NCBI GenBank assembly: GCA_050949415.1
Contig: JBMNFR010000009.1
Location: forward strand, 868,001-932,000
Reading direction: 5' to 3'
DNA from: JAAZKI01 sp012799905
Lineage (GTDB): Bacteria > Verrucomicrobiota > Lentisphaeria > Oligosphaerales > Oligosphaeraceae
DNA: 64,000 nt
This document shows positions 1-8,571 of this stretch, in pieces; the stretch's first letter is position 1, and every line of letters starts with the position of its first letter. A program made the translations under genes and the position numbers. The notes beneath the pieces were generated by a model. The model had not been told where the DNA came from. It did no database searches and worked only from the letters and a program-made list of their open reading frames with translations.

Positions 1-384
1 AATTGCTTGCAGGGCGCGGCGCGCTTGCCGCCGACGGCGAATTTCGGTGGCAGCGCGTCTTTCCTTTGTCAAAAACATCGTCAGCCGGGCTCCGCTCAGC
101 GCCGTGCCAATCACCAGGACACCTGTGGCAGTCGCCCATGCCCACGGCGCAATCCCCCAAAACTCAAGACGCGGGCGCAGCAATGTCGGCGCTGGCCGAG
201 GCTCTTGTTTCACGTCTGCCGCAGTCGCTTGCGGCCTGGAGGCTGCCCTGTCGCTGGCCGAGTCCGCTACATCGTCCAAGGCCGGCAAGGTCAGATAAAA
301 GTCGCGCAGCAAGGCCTGATCCACGGCCCAACTGGCCGGGAGCGTCGCCAGGAACAACATAATGACGAGACGCGCTGCCAGCAT
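1..384 (-). CDS. Partial membrane protein with signal peptide (cut by left edge)
   Basis: An open minus-strand reading frame runs off the left edge with no stop codon, at least 128 codons. The ATG at 384 is followed by a hydrophobic stretch ending in PASWA, a plausible signal peptide. A second ATG at 360 is in frame and would shorten it. A proline- and alanine-rich linker follows, then a likely transmembrane helix (WGIAPWAWATATGVLVIG) and a basic tail rich in Arg. It lies 46 bp downstream of the sugar kinase on the same strand and may share its transcript. I do not recognise the family; the remaining C-terminal part lies outside the window. Confidence 0.55.
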   Translation of the reverse strand, partial: MLAARLVIMLFLATLPASWAVDQALLRDFYLTLPALDDVADSASDRAASRPQATAADVKQEPRPAPTLLRPRLEFWGIAPWAWATATGVLVIGTALSGARLTMFLTKERRAATEIRRRRQARRALQAI

Positions 385-430
385 ATCCTGTCTCTTCAAT
401 CTATTCAACACCCTGTCGACCGACCTTCAT

Positions 431-1849
431 TCACTCCTGCTGTCGTGCCAAAAACCGCTGATAGTAGCGCCCAATGGCATCATCAGGCTGCGATGGCAGC
501 TCCGAAGCCCGAAACAACCTAGCGATAGCGCTGCGGAAGTCCGGGACGAGATTCAAGCCGACCAGCGCAATGGCCGCTGCTCCGACCAGCGACGCCTCGG
601 AATTCTCCGGCAACAACAATTCCTTCCCGGCAAAAAGCCCGGCTGCGGCATCTCGGACTACGGCTTCGCGGCATGCCAGAGCTTGCAGAGCCAGACGCGG
701 CCGCTTGCCAGCGATGGTCTCCAGAAGGTCGCCGGATTGACGGAGCGCTGACAGCGTCCCCAGCACGGCTGCGCGGCAAAGGTCCTCCCGCCGATGCGAG
801 GCTGTCAGCCCGCGCCAACTGCCATCCGGCACATAATCCATAAAGGGAGCGCCGCGGCCGAGAATATAAGGCAGATAGACCGGCAGCTCATCCGGAGCCG
901 CGCCAGCAGCGGCTGTCTGGAAGAATTCCGGCACAGAAATTCCAAACAAGCCGGCAATCCACTCGAAATTAAACCCACCGGCCGGCACCGAGCCAAGGAA
1001 CAGACGCAAGCGCGGATCAGCATGGGAAAACACAAACAGCCGACCAGCCAGCGCCTCGCCGGCGGCCCGGTCGCCAGCAGCCAGGAGTTGTCCGGCCGTC
1101 CCCAGGGTCAAGGACATGGTCTCCTCGTCAACCCCGGAGCCGACCGCAGCCGTCGACAAATCGCCAGCGCCGATAATCACCGGAATTCCGGCTCGCAGAC
1201 CCGTACGCCGAGCAGCCATTGCCGTGACCGCGCCAACGATTGCCGTCGACGGCCGAATAGCCGGCATCTTGGATACATCAAGGCCAAACTCAGTGAAAAA
1301 AACTGAGTTCCAGGTTTGCGTGTCAAGGTCCATGCCCAGAACGCCGGAGGCGTCAACCGGGTCGGTAGCATATTGTCCGGTGAGGCGCAGCGCAATAAAA
1401 TCCTTGCTTTGCAGAAAAGCCTTGGTGCGCGCGTATGCGTCTGGCTGCTCTCGCCGGAATTTCATCATCTTAGGAAACGTGAACACTGGCGTAGCTGTGT
1501 TGCCGAATTGCCGCAGCAGCTCTGCGTCGCCCTGGCGGTTCAACTCCGCTGTTTCGGCTTGTGTGCTGGTGTCATTCCACAGCACGGCTGGCGCCAGGGG
1601 TTCGCCAGCCGCGTCAACAGCCAGCAGAGCATGCATATTGCCGGTCAAAACCACGGCCTCTGGCGCATGCTCGCCTGCCAGGCTGTGCAGCAATTCCTCC
1701 GTCGTTTCCGCCCATTCCAGGGCTGATTGCGTCGTCGGGCTGGCCAGGCGGGGCAAGCGCCGATCAGCCAAGGCGATCATGGCGCCGGAATCGGTGAACA
1801 CAGCGGCTTTGATTCGGCTCGTCCCAACATCAACGGCGACAATCTTCAT
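431..1849 (-). CDS. FGGY-family carbohydrate kinase (xylulokinase-like)
   Basis: ATP-dependent sugar kinase of the FGGY family, about 472 residues, the usual length. It starts with the ATPase-fold strand IVAVDVGTSRIKAAVF. The central DASGVLGMDL segment and the glycine-rich GAGDLSTAAVGSGV plus LTLGTAG segments match the second actin-like domain. I chose the ATG at 1849 because GAGGG lies about 10 bases upstream; a TTG at 1858 would add three residues. The family phosphorylates pentoses, hexoses or polyols in the cytoplasm. The substrate cannot be read from sequence; xylulose is the nearest guess. No sugar isomerase sits beside it, and the upstream side is repeat-rich intergenic DNA. Confidence 0.85.
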   Translation of the reverse strand: MKIVAVDVGTSRIKAAVFTDSGAMIALADRRLPRLASPTTQSALEWAETTEELLHSLAGEHAPEAVVLTGNMHALLAVDAAGEPLAPAVLWNDTSTQAETAELNRQGDAELLRQFGNTATPVFTFPKMMKFRREQPDAYARTKAFLQSKDFIALRLTGQYATDPVDASGVLGMDLDTQTWNSVFFTEFGLDVSKMPAIRPSTAIVGAVTAMAARRTGLRAGIPVIIGAGDLSTAAVGSGVDEETMSLTLGTAGQLLAAGDRAAGEALAGRLFVFSHADPRLRLFLGSVPAGGFNFEWIAGLFGISVPEFFQTAAAGAAPDELPVYLPYILGRGAPFMDYVPDGSWRGLTASHRREDLCRAAVLGTLSALRQSGDLLETIAGKRPRLALQALACREAVVRDAAAGLFAGKELLLPENSEASLVGAAAIALVGLNLVPDFRSAIARLFRASELPSQPDDAIGRYYQRFLARQQE

Positions 1850-2226
1850 CCTTGACAAACCCTCTTCGCGAAAAAAATGCGCGCGGCCTCATCGCACCAG
1901 AAGCCGCTGGCAAAGCCATTTTTCGGCAACTAAATTCGTTTAATGTCTGTCTTAAGGTAAAACACAGCCCAAAAAAAGCAACCTTTCCAAGTTGATTTGC
2001 GCCTATCCCTCAACATAATGGATATATTACAAGAAACATACTGCCCACTAATTTCTCGCCGCCCACCATCCACTAAAGTCCACTAACGTCCACGTCCACT
2101 GTCCACTAAATTCTCGCCCCCCGCCCCTAAAAAAAGCCCACTGCTTACGTATATTCCAAGCTCATCTCGCCCCTAAAAAAAGCCCACTGCTTACGTATAT
2201 TCCAAGCTCATCTCGCCCCTCGCCCC
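1850..2226. repeat. Intergenic region with 46-bp direct repeat and GTCCACTAA repeats
   Basis: No gene is visible in this gap. It contains short GTCCACT/CCACTAA repeats at about 2085-2110. A 46-bp unit starting GCCCCTAAAAAAAGCCCACT then occurs twice head to tail (2123-2168 and 2169-2214). The end of the gap is a CGCCCCT heptamer run that directly abuts the left end of the IS4-type element. The kinase promoter must lie near 1850-1950, but no convincing sigma-70 site was found. Confidence 0.7.
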
Positions 2227-3670
2227 CATAGGCGCTAACTTGTTTTTGCCTTCGTGGCTTGCGTTGAGCTGTACATGGCTTACATTATTGTTGGGTCGCT
2301 TTTCCATTCAAGAGCCTAACAACAGGACGCACACCATGAACGACGCAGTTTTAAGTACCTTCAAGACAGGTGACATTCCGGGATGGGAAGACTTCTTAGC
2401 GTGCTTTCCAGCCAACTGGCGTGAGATTGCCAAAGCCACCAACGTGCTAAAAGGGCAGCGGAAGGACAAAGAACCGGACAAGCTGATGCATGTACTCATG
2501 CTCCACCTCCTCTGTGGATATTCACTCCGCGAGACATCCGCGATTGCCGCCGCTTCGGGCATCGCATCCCTAAGCGATGTGGCTCTGCTGAAACGCCTCC
2601 GCAAAAGTGGCGACATGTTCAAGGAGCTTTGCGCAGAAATGCTCGTCGAGGCCAAGTGCAACGCAGATTTCGCCCAGTACCGCGTCCGCGTGGTTGACGG
2701 CACGCTCGTCAAGGAGCCAGGACAGTTCGGCACGCAGTGGAGGCTGCATTACAGCTATTCGCTGTCGGACATGGAGTGCGACTCCTTCAAGATTACCAAG
2801 GCGGAGGGCAAAGGCACGGGCGAGGGGCTGGAGCAGTTTGAAATTAATCCTGGTGATATCATGTTGGGCGCCCGGGGATTCTGCAGATTCAACAGTATCA
2901 AGTATGTAGCGATGAAAGGCGGATACAGTTGCGTCCGCTGGAATAGCGGCGCTCTTCCTTTGTATAACGAGGACGGGAGCGCTTTCGACATTGGACGTTT
3001 TTTCAAGGCACATCCACGCGAGGGGATGTGCGGCGAGGCCAGTGTCTTCATTCATGGCGACACGCCAGGCGATAGGCTGCAGTGCCGCGTCTGCATCATC
3101 CGAAAAAACGACGAATCGGCGGCACGCGCCAGAAGAAAAGTGTACCGCGATTCTTCAAAGAAACAGAGGACGCCCACCAAGCTTACGCTTCTCGCATGCG
3201 ATTTCATTGTCCTGATAACGACGTTGCCCCGGGAGGTTTTCAGTCTGGAGAAAATCCTTGAACTGTACAGGCTCCGTTGGCAGGTGGAGCTTGCGTTCAA
3301 AAGACTCAAGAGCATAGCCAGGATTGGGGCGCTGCCAAAGTACACGGACAGCAGCGCAAGGGCCTGGCTGTACGGTAAAATGTTTATTACACTTTTGCTG
3401 GAACGCATCAGCTCCCACCTGGGAGCTTTTTCCCCCTGGAGAGCCGTGGCTTGTTCAGGCGGCACGAAGAAGTTCGTGGAGCGAATTCAAGGCGTTATAT
3501 CACATCGTGAAACAATGGATTACGCCAGTGATTAGGCTGGCTGATCTCAAGGCGAACTGGAATACGTTCAGAAGGATGCTCCGGCAGCTGCCGAGAAAAA
3601 GACTCATGCAAATGGAAGCATTTTTCGCCATGGAAGAATTCTTCGCCAAGGAAACAAGTTAGCGCCTATG
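2227..3670 (+). mobile_element. IS4-type insertion sequence with 19-bp inverted ends, decayed
   Basis: The element is bounded by perfect 19-bp inverted repeats, CATAGGCGCTAACTTGTTT at 2227-2245 and its complement at 3652-3670. It encodes one IS4-family transposase whose reading frame is broken. Both flanks are GCCCCTCGCCCC-type heptamer repeat, so a target duplication cannot be separated from the pre-existing repeat. Length is about 1.44 kb, typical for the family. Because the transposase lacks the expected second acidic residue and is frameshifted, this copy is probably immobile unless complemented in trans. Confidence 0.85.
2336..3662 (+). pseudogene. IS4-family transposase, frameshifted near 3440-3495
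   Basis: DDE transposase of the IS4 family. The first catalytic Asp is visible in VVDGTLVKEPG. The YREK signature is intact in YRLRWQVELAFKRLK (Y-x2-R-x3-E-x6-K). The segment where the second Asp is normally found reads LGARGF, so Ala replaces it. After SPWRAVACSGG the frame runs into a stop at 3535, while the expected C-terminal tail (EFKALYHIVKQWITPVIRL through AFFAMEEFFAKETS) continues in another plus frame to 3662, indicating a one-base indel. The ATG at 2336 has AGGA nine bases upstream; an earlier in-frame ATG at 2240 lies inside the inverted repeat and is unlikely. Confidence 0.85.
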
Positions 3671-3753
3671 CCCCTCGCCCCTCGCCCCTAAAAAAATCCC
3701 CTCGCCCCTAAAAAAAGCCCCTCGCCCCTAAAAAAAGCCCCTCGCCCCTAACC
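3671..3753. repeat. CGCCCCT / CCCCTAAAAAAAG tandem repeat
   Basis: A run of CGCCCCT heptamers alternating with A-tracts, with a unit of about 22 bp (GCCCCTCGCCCCTAAAAAAA) repeated three to four times. It lies between the right end of the IS element and the Shine-Dalgarno of the first propeller gene. The same heptamer on the opposite strand (GGGGCGA) recurs near 30495, 50345-50660 and 57955. Confidence 0.8.
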
Positions 3754-3768
3754 AAAAGGATGCCTTCC

Positions 3769-5070
3769 ATGACGAAGAACCTCCTCTCCCATGCAACCAG
3801 CTCTCTTTGCCGCCTCATGTTTGGCTTGATTCTTGCCCTAGTTCTCGTCCCCCGCACCGTTGCCGAGGACGTCAACCAATGGCGGGGAACCGGCCACCGC
3901 GGTATCTATAAAGAAACCGGCCTTCTGAAAACGTGGCCGGCCAGCGGCCCGCCCATGCTCTGGAAAACGTCCGGCCTCGGCTCTGGCTACTCTTCCCCCA
4001 CCATCGTCAATGGCAAAGTCTACTTCACCGGCATGAAGGACGGCGGCGGCGGCAAAGTTGAATTCATGACCTGCTTAGACGCTGCCAAGGGGAAAATCCT
4101 CTGGCAGACTGAATACGGCAGCTCGTGGACGCGCCAGTATCCCGCTGCGCGCACCACGCCAACTGTCAGTGATGGTGAGGTCTTCGCAATTTCCGGCAGC
4201 GGCGAAGTCGTCAAGCTCAATGCCGAAACTGGCGCCCTGCTCTGGAAAATCGACGCCAAGAAGACCTTCGGCGGCGTTAATGGCAGCTGGGGCACGGCAG
4301 AAGCGCCGCTGGTTGATGACCGGGCCGTCTATTTCACTCCAGGCGGCTCGCAAACCACCATGGTCGCCTTAGACCGCAAAAACGGCCGCACCCTCTGGAA
4401 GACGAAATCGCTCAACGACAAGGCCAGCTACGTCACCCCGACCCCAATCCGGTACAACAACGTCCGCCAGATCATTGGCGCCACCACCAATTACGTCTTT
4501 GGCGTCAACCCTGCCAATGGCGACATGGTCTGGTCAATCAACTTCGCCAAAATCCTCGATGCTGGCCGCAAAATCAACCGCTACGACATCCTGATCAACT
4601 CGCTGGTGCATCGCGACGGCAAGCTGTTTCTGTCCAACGGCTACAACCACGGCTCCATGATGTTCCAGCTTAACAAAAACGCCACTAAGGCCGAAGTGCT
4701 CTGGACCAACCAAGACCTGTGCTCGCAGCATCATGGCTTCGTCTGGCTTGATGATTTCATCTTCGGCACCTCGCACTTCTCCCGCAAATGGACCTGCATC
4801 AATGCCAAAACCGGCAAAACCGTATTTTCACAACGTCTCAACGGCGTTGGACAGGGCCAGATAATCGCGGCGGACGGCATGATTTATGTCTATGACTCCG
4901 AGCGCGGCAATGTAATTCTCGTCAAGCCGAATCCCAGCTCCTTTGACGAAGTGTCCCGTTTCCCCATCCGCGACGGTCAGCAGGAGCACTGGTGCCACCC
5001 GGTCATCGCCAACGGCACCCTCTATCTCCGCCATGGTGACGTCGCCCTGGCCTTCAACCTGAAGCAGTAA
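3769..5070 (+). CDS. Exported PQQ-type beta-propeller protein
   Basis: About 433 residues with an N-terminal signal peptide (LMFGLILALVLVPRTVA, cleavage probably after AEA/AED). The mature part consists of PQQ-like propeller blades, seen as repeats of GKVYF / AAKGKILWQT / LNAETGALLWKI / LDRKNGRTLWKT and SPTIVNGKVYF. Proteins of this BamB/PQQ fold are outer-surface or periplasmic scaffolds in many bacteria and are usually not enzymes unless PQQ ligands are present, which I cannot confirm. The start at 3769 is preferred over an ATG at 3760 because AAAAGGA lies eight bases upstream of 3769. It is the first gene of the long plus-strand terpenoid/redox cluster. Confidence 0.85.
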   Translation: MTKNLLSHATSSLCRLMFGLILALVLVPRTVAEDVNQWRGTGHRGIYKETGLLKTWPASGPPMLWKTSGLGSGYSSPTIVNGKVYFTGMKDGGGGKVEFMTCLDAAKGKILWQTEYGSSWTRQYPAARTTPTVSDGEVFAISGSGEVVKLNAETGALLWKIDAKKTFGGVNGSWGTAEAPLVDDRAVYFTPGGSQTTMVALDRKNGRTLWKTKSLNDKASYVTPTPIRYNNVRQIIGATTNYVFGVNPANGDMVWSINFAKILDAGRKINRYDILINSLVHRDGKLFLSNGYNHGSMMFQLNKNATKAEVLWTNQDLCSQHHGFVWLDDFIFGTSHFSRKWTCINAKTGKTVFSQRLNGVGQGQIIAADGMIYVYDSERGNVILVKPNPSSFDEVSRFPIRDGQQEHWCHPVIANGTLYLRHGDVALAFNLKQ

Positions 5071-5105
5071 ACCGCCTTAACTCCTGACCAAGGAAGCCAC
5101 TAGCC

Positions 5106-5786
5106 ATGCGACTTCTCTTCTGCGCCTGCCGGCTTTATCATCATATCGACCCCGATGCTCTGGACGCTCTGACCGCTGCCTGCCGCGCCCAGGGCTATGA
5201 AGTGACAATCGTCCCTGACCTGTGCCGCCTGGCCGCCAAGCGTGGCCAGCAGCACGATTCCTGCGACTGGATCGTGGCCTGCCACCCCCGCGCCATCCGG
5301 GCTATGTTTCCAGACCACCCGGCTGACCGCATCATCAACCTCCGAACCGGCAGCGTCGCAGAAGCCGCTGAAACCCTCGGTGTGACACTCGGCCAGGAGA
5401 CAGTCACGGGAGCTCCTGTCAAAGAACCGACCGACCAGGAAACTTGGATTCCCTGGTTTCCCGTGATCGACCGGGAACGCTGCATCAATTGCGGCAAATG
5501 CGTGGACTTCTGCATGTTCGGAGTCTATACCAAAGACTCATCGGGTCAGGTGCAGGTCACTTCTCCGGCCAATTGCAAAACTGACTGCCCTGCCTGCGCC
5601 CGCATGTGCCCGCGCCAGGCAATCATCTTCCCAAAAGCCAAGGAAGAGCCCATCAACGGCGCCGAGCCGACGACGACCGGCCGCCCTGCTGCCGATGATG
5701 CCGGCGGCGGCCTGCTGGCCCGCTTGCGGTCGCGCAACGCTGCCAAGCGCTCTGTCCCACCCCTGTTCAAAGACGACCCATCATGA
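5106..5786 (+). CDS. 4Fe-4S protein with HdrA-like N-terminal domain
   Basis: 226 residues. The first ~95 residues (LFCACRLYHHID, VPDLCRLAAKR, DWIVACHPRAIRAMF) resemble the small cysteine-containing N-terminal domain of HdrA-type proteins. The second half carries ferredoxin-like clusters: CINCGKCVDFC near residue 125 and CKTDCPACARMCP near 155, enough for up to two 4Fe-4S centres. The C-terminal tail is Ala/Arg-rich and disordered. GGAAG precedes the ATG. Its stop overlaps the radical SAM start by 4 bp (ATGA), so the two are translationally coupled. A role as electron donor to the radical SAM enzyme is an inference from that coupling. Confidence 0.75.
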   Translation: MRLLFCACRLYHHIDPDALDALTAACRAQGYEVTIVPDLCRLAAKRGQQHDSCDWIVACHPRAIRAMFPDHPADRIINLRTGSVAEAAETLGVTLGQETVTGAPVKEPTDQETWIPWFPVIDRERCINCGKCVDFCMFGVYTKDSSGQVQVTSPANCKTDCPACARMCPRQAIIFPKAKEEPINGAEPTTTGRPAADDAGGGLLARLRSRNAAKRSVPPLFKDDPS

Positions 5787-6979
5787 ATCCCGTCGCCCTG
5801 TATCGCATTGCCCGCGGCTGTTCCTGGCCGGTGTTGCGACGCATCGTCGTCAACTTCGCCTGGCGCGGCGCCGGCGCAGTTCGCGCTTTTGAAAAACGCC
5901 TTCAGACCAGGGCGCCGTTCTTCCCTGCCTTTCTAATGCTTTCCATCACCAATCAATGCCAGCTGCGCTGCCGAGGCTGCTGGGTACAGCCGACCACACC
6001 GCCGCAGCAGCTGTCACGGCAGCAGCTGGACGCCTTGGTTGAACAAGCTAACCAGCAACGGTCATACTTCTTCGGCATCCTCGGCGGCGAACCGCTCCTC
6101 CATCAGGACCTACTGGACTTCTTCGCTGCCCATCCGAAATGCTACTTCCAGCTGTACACCAATGGCATTGCCCTGACCCACGAAACCGCTGCCAAGCTGG
6201 CGCGGCTCGGCAATGTCACACCCATCATCAGCATTGAAGGATTGCAAGAAGAATCTGCCCGCCGCCGCGGCCGCGAAGATGTCTTCCAACGCGCTATCAG
6301 CGCCCTCGAAGCATCAGTCCAAGCCGGGTTGTTCACCGGCGTCGCCGCCAGCATCACTAAGCAAAATTTCGCTGAATTGGTCTCAACGGACTACCTCGAC
6401 CTGCTCGTCCACAGGGGCGTGCATTACATCTGGTACTACATCTACCGCCCTGTCGGCGCCCACCCCGAGCCGGAAAACGCCCTTGACCGCGAACAAATCA
6501 AAATCCTGCGGCAATTCATCGTCGACCAGCGACGCTCAGCCAAGCTGCTCATCATTGACGCCAGCTGGGACCACCAAGGCAATGCGCTCTGCCCTGGTGC
6601 GACCGGCATATCCCACCACATCGCGCCCTCCGGCGCTGTTGAATTCTGCCCGCCTATGCAATTCTGCTCCGGATTCCTCAATGCAACGGCTGACAACCTC
6701 AAACCCATCCTGCAAGAGGACGACTTTCTGCGCCAGCTCAGGACTTTCATCGCTGACCGCACCCGCGGCTGCATCCTCTTGGAAGACCCAGCCGCCCTGG
6801 CGGATTTCTTGCGCCAACATGGCGCTATTGACTCGTCCAATCGCGATGCCCTAACCGAACTCGACCAGGCGGCAGTTCTGCCAGGACACAATGACCCCGA
6901 CGGCGTCATCCCGGAAAAATCGTGGCTCTACCGACTGGCAAAAAAATACTACTTTTGTGGATTTGGCGCTTATGGCTGA
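5783..6979 (+). CDS. Radical SAM enzyme
   Basis: 398 residues. The cluster motif CxxxCxxC is C59-QLR-C63-RG-C66 in SITNQCQLRCRGCW, followed by the SAM-contacting GGEPLLH. The C-terminal half has further cysteines (SALCPGATG-type segment, FCPPMQFC, RGCILL, YYFCGFGAYG) and may bind an extra cluster, as SPASM-type enzymes do. The substrate is unknown. Position between an iron-sulfur protein and a DUF116-prenyl synthase fusion, with 4-bp and 8-bp overlaps at its two ends, argues for a modifying step on an isoprenoid or on a cofactor of this pathway. HpnH-like hopanoid enzymes are an alternative comparison, but I cannot show that relationship. Confidence 0.85.
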   Translation: MNPVALYRIARGCSWPVLRRIVVNFAWRGAGAVRAFEKRLQTRAPFFPAFLMLSITNQCQLRCRGCWVQPTTPPQQLSRQQLDALVEQANQQRSYFFGILGGEPLLHQDLLDFFAAHPKCYFQLYTNGIALTHETAAKLARLGNVTPIISIEGLQEESARRRGREDVFQRAISALEASVQAGLFTGVAASITKQNFAELVSTDYLDLLVHRGVHYIWYYIYRPVGAHPEPENALDREQIKILRQFIVDQRRSAKLLIIDASWDHQGNALCPGATGISHHIAPSGAVEFCPPMQFCSGFLNATADNLKPILQEDDFLRQLRTFIADRTRGCILLEDPAALADFLRQHGAIDSSNRDALTELDQAAVLPGHNDPDGVIPEKSWLYRLAKKYYFCGFGAYG

Positions 6980-8513
6980 CCTCATCACCCCACCGGCGCC
7001 GGACACCCCTGACCACGCCGAACAAAATCATCCCTTGCACCCGCAAGCCGTGCCCCCCACCCCGGAACAGCGCCGCGAGCTGCGGACGCGCCTGCGCGCC
7101 TATGTCGACGCCTTCCAGCTCATCCCGCCGGTGCCGCGGGCACGGCTGCTCAGCCTGACCACGGACTTCCTGGCCAAACACGACATTCCGGAGCAATGGC
7201 GCGACTGGTGCGCTGTCACGGTCAGCAACGCCATCTGGGAAAAAGCCATCCGCCGCATCCCACGTGAACGACGCCTGCTTCTCCTGCCATTCTGCCTCCG
7301 TGACCGCGACAGCTGTTCAGCCACCTTTGATGATCTCGGACTCCTGTGCAACGATTGCGGCCGCTGCTTGATCCCGGCCTGGCAGAAGCAGGCCGAACAA
7401 CTCGGCATGGCGCCCCTGGTCGCAGAATCATCGTCCCGCGTCGCTGCCTGGGTCGAAGCCGGCGAAATTGAGGCTGTGATCGGCGTGTCCTGCCTGGATG
7501 CTCTGGGCAAGGCCTTCCCTTCCTTGAACCGCCATGCCGTGCCGGGATACGGCATCCCCCTGAATCGCGATGGCTGCAAAAATACGAACTTCGACCATGA
7601 CGAACTGCTCTATGCACTGGCGCTCCCCGAGGAAAACCCAATTTCCACGCCACCCCTGGGCGAGCTCAAAAGCCACATCGAGACTCTGTTCCAGGACGAC
7701 TCCCTGCGCCATCACTTCGCCATCGCCGAACACAACGACCTAAGCCAATTCCAGGCAGCTGCAATCGGCGCCCTGTCTAAACACGGCAAGCACTACCGGC
7801 CCCTGCTGACCACCCTGGTCTACCTGGCCTTAACTGAATCCAGCGAAATTCCAGCCTGGGTTGACCGCATTGCCATCGCCGTCGAATGTTTCCACAAAGC
7901 ATCGCTTATCCATGACGATATCGAAGACGATGACGATTACCGATATGGCGAGGAAACCATCCATTACCAGCTGGGTGTGCCCATCGCCATCAACGTCGGC
8001 GACTACTTGCTCGGCGAAGGCTACCGCCTGCTGGCCTCCAATCAGCTCCCGGCGTCGCAGCGAGCCGAATTGGTCGCCGCCGCTGCGGAGGGGCACTGCC
8101 AGCTGAGCATCGGCCAAGCTCGCGAATTTGAACTCCACCATGACCAGCCCAGCCTCGACACGGTCATAAATACCTTCCGGCTCAAAACCGCGCCGGCCTT
8201 TCACGTCGCTTTCCTCCTGGGTGCCATCGCTGCTGGCAAGGCAGACGACCATCGCGAAATCCTGCTCCACCTGTCCAACGCACTCGGCGTGGCCTATCAG
8301 CTCCTGGATGACCTTGAGGACGACAACCCGGCGTCCCTGGTCACCCTGCTCAGCCAGACCAACAGCGTTTCCCAGCCAGAGGCGGCCGCCACCGTCCTCA
8401 ACCTGTACCGCGACTATCGCAACCAGGCGTTCAACGCCATCGACCAAGTCAACAACATGCAACTGAAAATCCTCCTCGCGCGCGTCACAGAAAATATCCT
8501 CCCAGAAAAATGA
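6972..8513 (+). CDS. DUF116 - polyprenyl diphosphate synthase fusion
   Basis: 513 residues, starting at the ATG at 6972, which overlaps the end of the radical SAM gene by 8 bp. Residues ~1-220 form a DUF116-like cysteine domain: LPFCLRD, LLCNDCGRCLI, IGVSCLDAL and GCKNTNFD are the family hallmarks. Residues ~230-513 form a trans-prenyl diphosphate synthase: the first Asp-rich motif is LIHDDIEDDDDYR and the second is QLLDDLEDD, both intact. The synthase half should condense isopentenyl diphosphate into a polyprenyl chain. The DUF116 half probably binds metal or an Fe-S cluster; its function is unknown. I am not aware of this fusion as a standard architecture. The next two genes encode cyclase-fold proteins that could use its product. 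Confidence 0.85.
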   Translation: MADLITPPAPDTPDHAEQNHPLHPQAVPPTPEQRRELRTRLRAYVDAFQLIPPVPRARLLSLTTDFLAKHDIPEQWRDWCAVTVSNAIWEKAIRRIPRERRLLLLPFCLRDRDSCSATFDDLGLLCNDCGRCLIPAWQKQAEQLGMAPLVAESSSRVAAWVEAGEIEAVIGVSCLDALGKAFPSLNRHAVPGYGIPLNRDGCKNTNFDHDELLYALALPEENPISTPPLGELKSHIETLFQDDSLRHHFAIAEHNDLSQFQAAAIGALSKHGKHYRPLLTTLVYLALTESSEIPAWVDRIAIAVECFHKASLIHDDIEDDDDYRYGEETIHYQLGVPIAINVGDYLLGEGYRLLASNQLPASQRAELVAAAAEGHCQLSIGQAREFELHHDQPSLDTVINTFRLKTAPAFHVAFLLGAIAAGKADDHREILLHLSNALGVAYQLLDDLEDDNPASLVTLLSQTNSVSQPEAAATVLNLYRDYRNQAFNAIDQVNNMQLKILLARVTENILPEK

Positions 8514-8571
8514 CGCCTCACGCCTGGATTAGCTGTCGCCTTTTCTTTGACCAGCCTTCCAGACTCTGCAT

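Noticed and set aside
1..522. Plus-strand open frames at the left edge
   Set aside because: They overlap the minus-strand signal-peptide gene and lack ribosome sites and domains.
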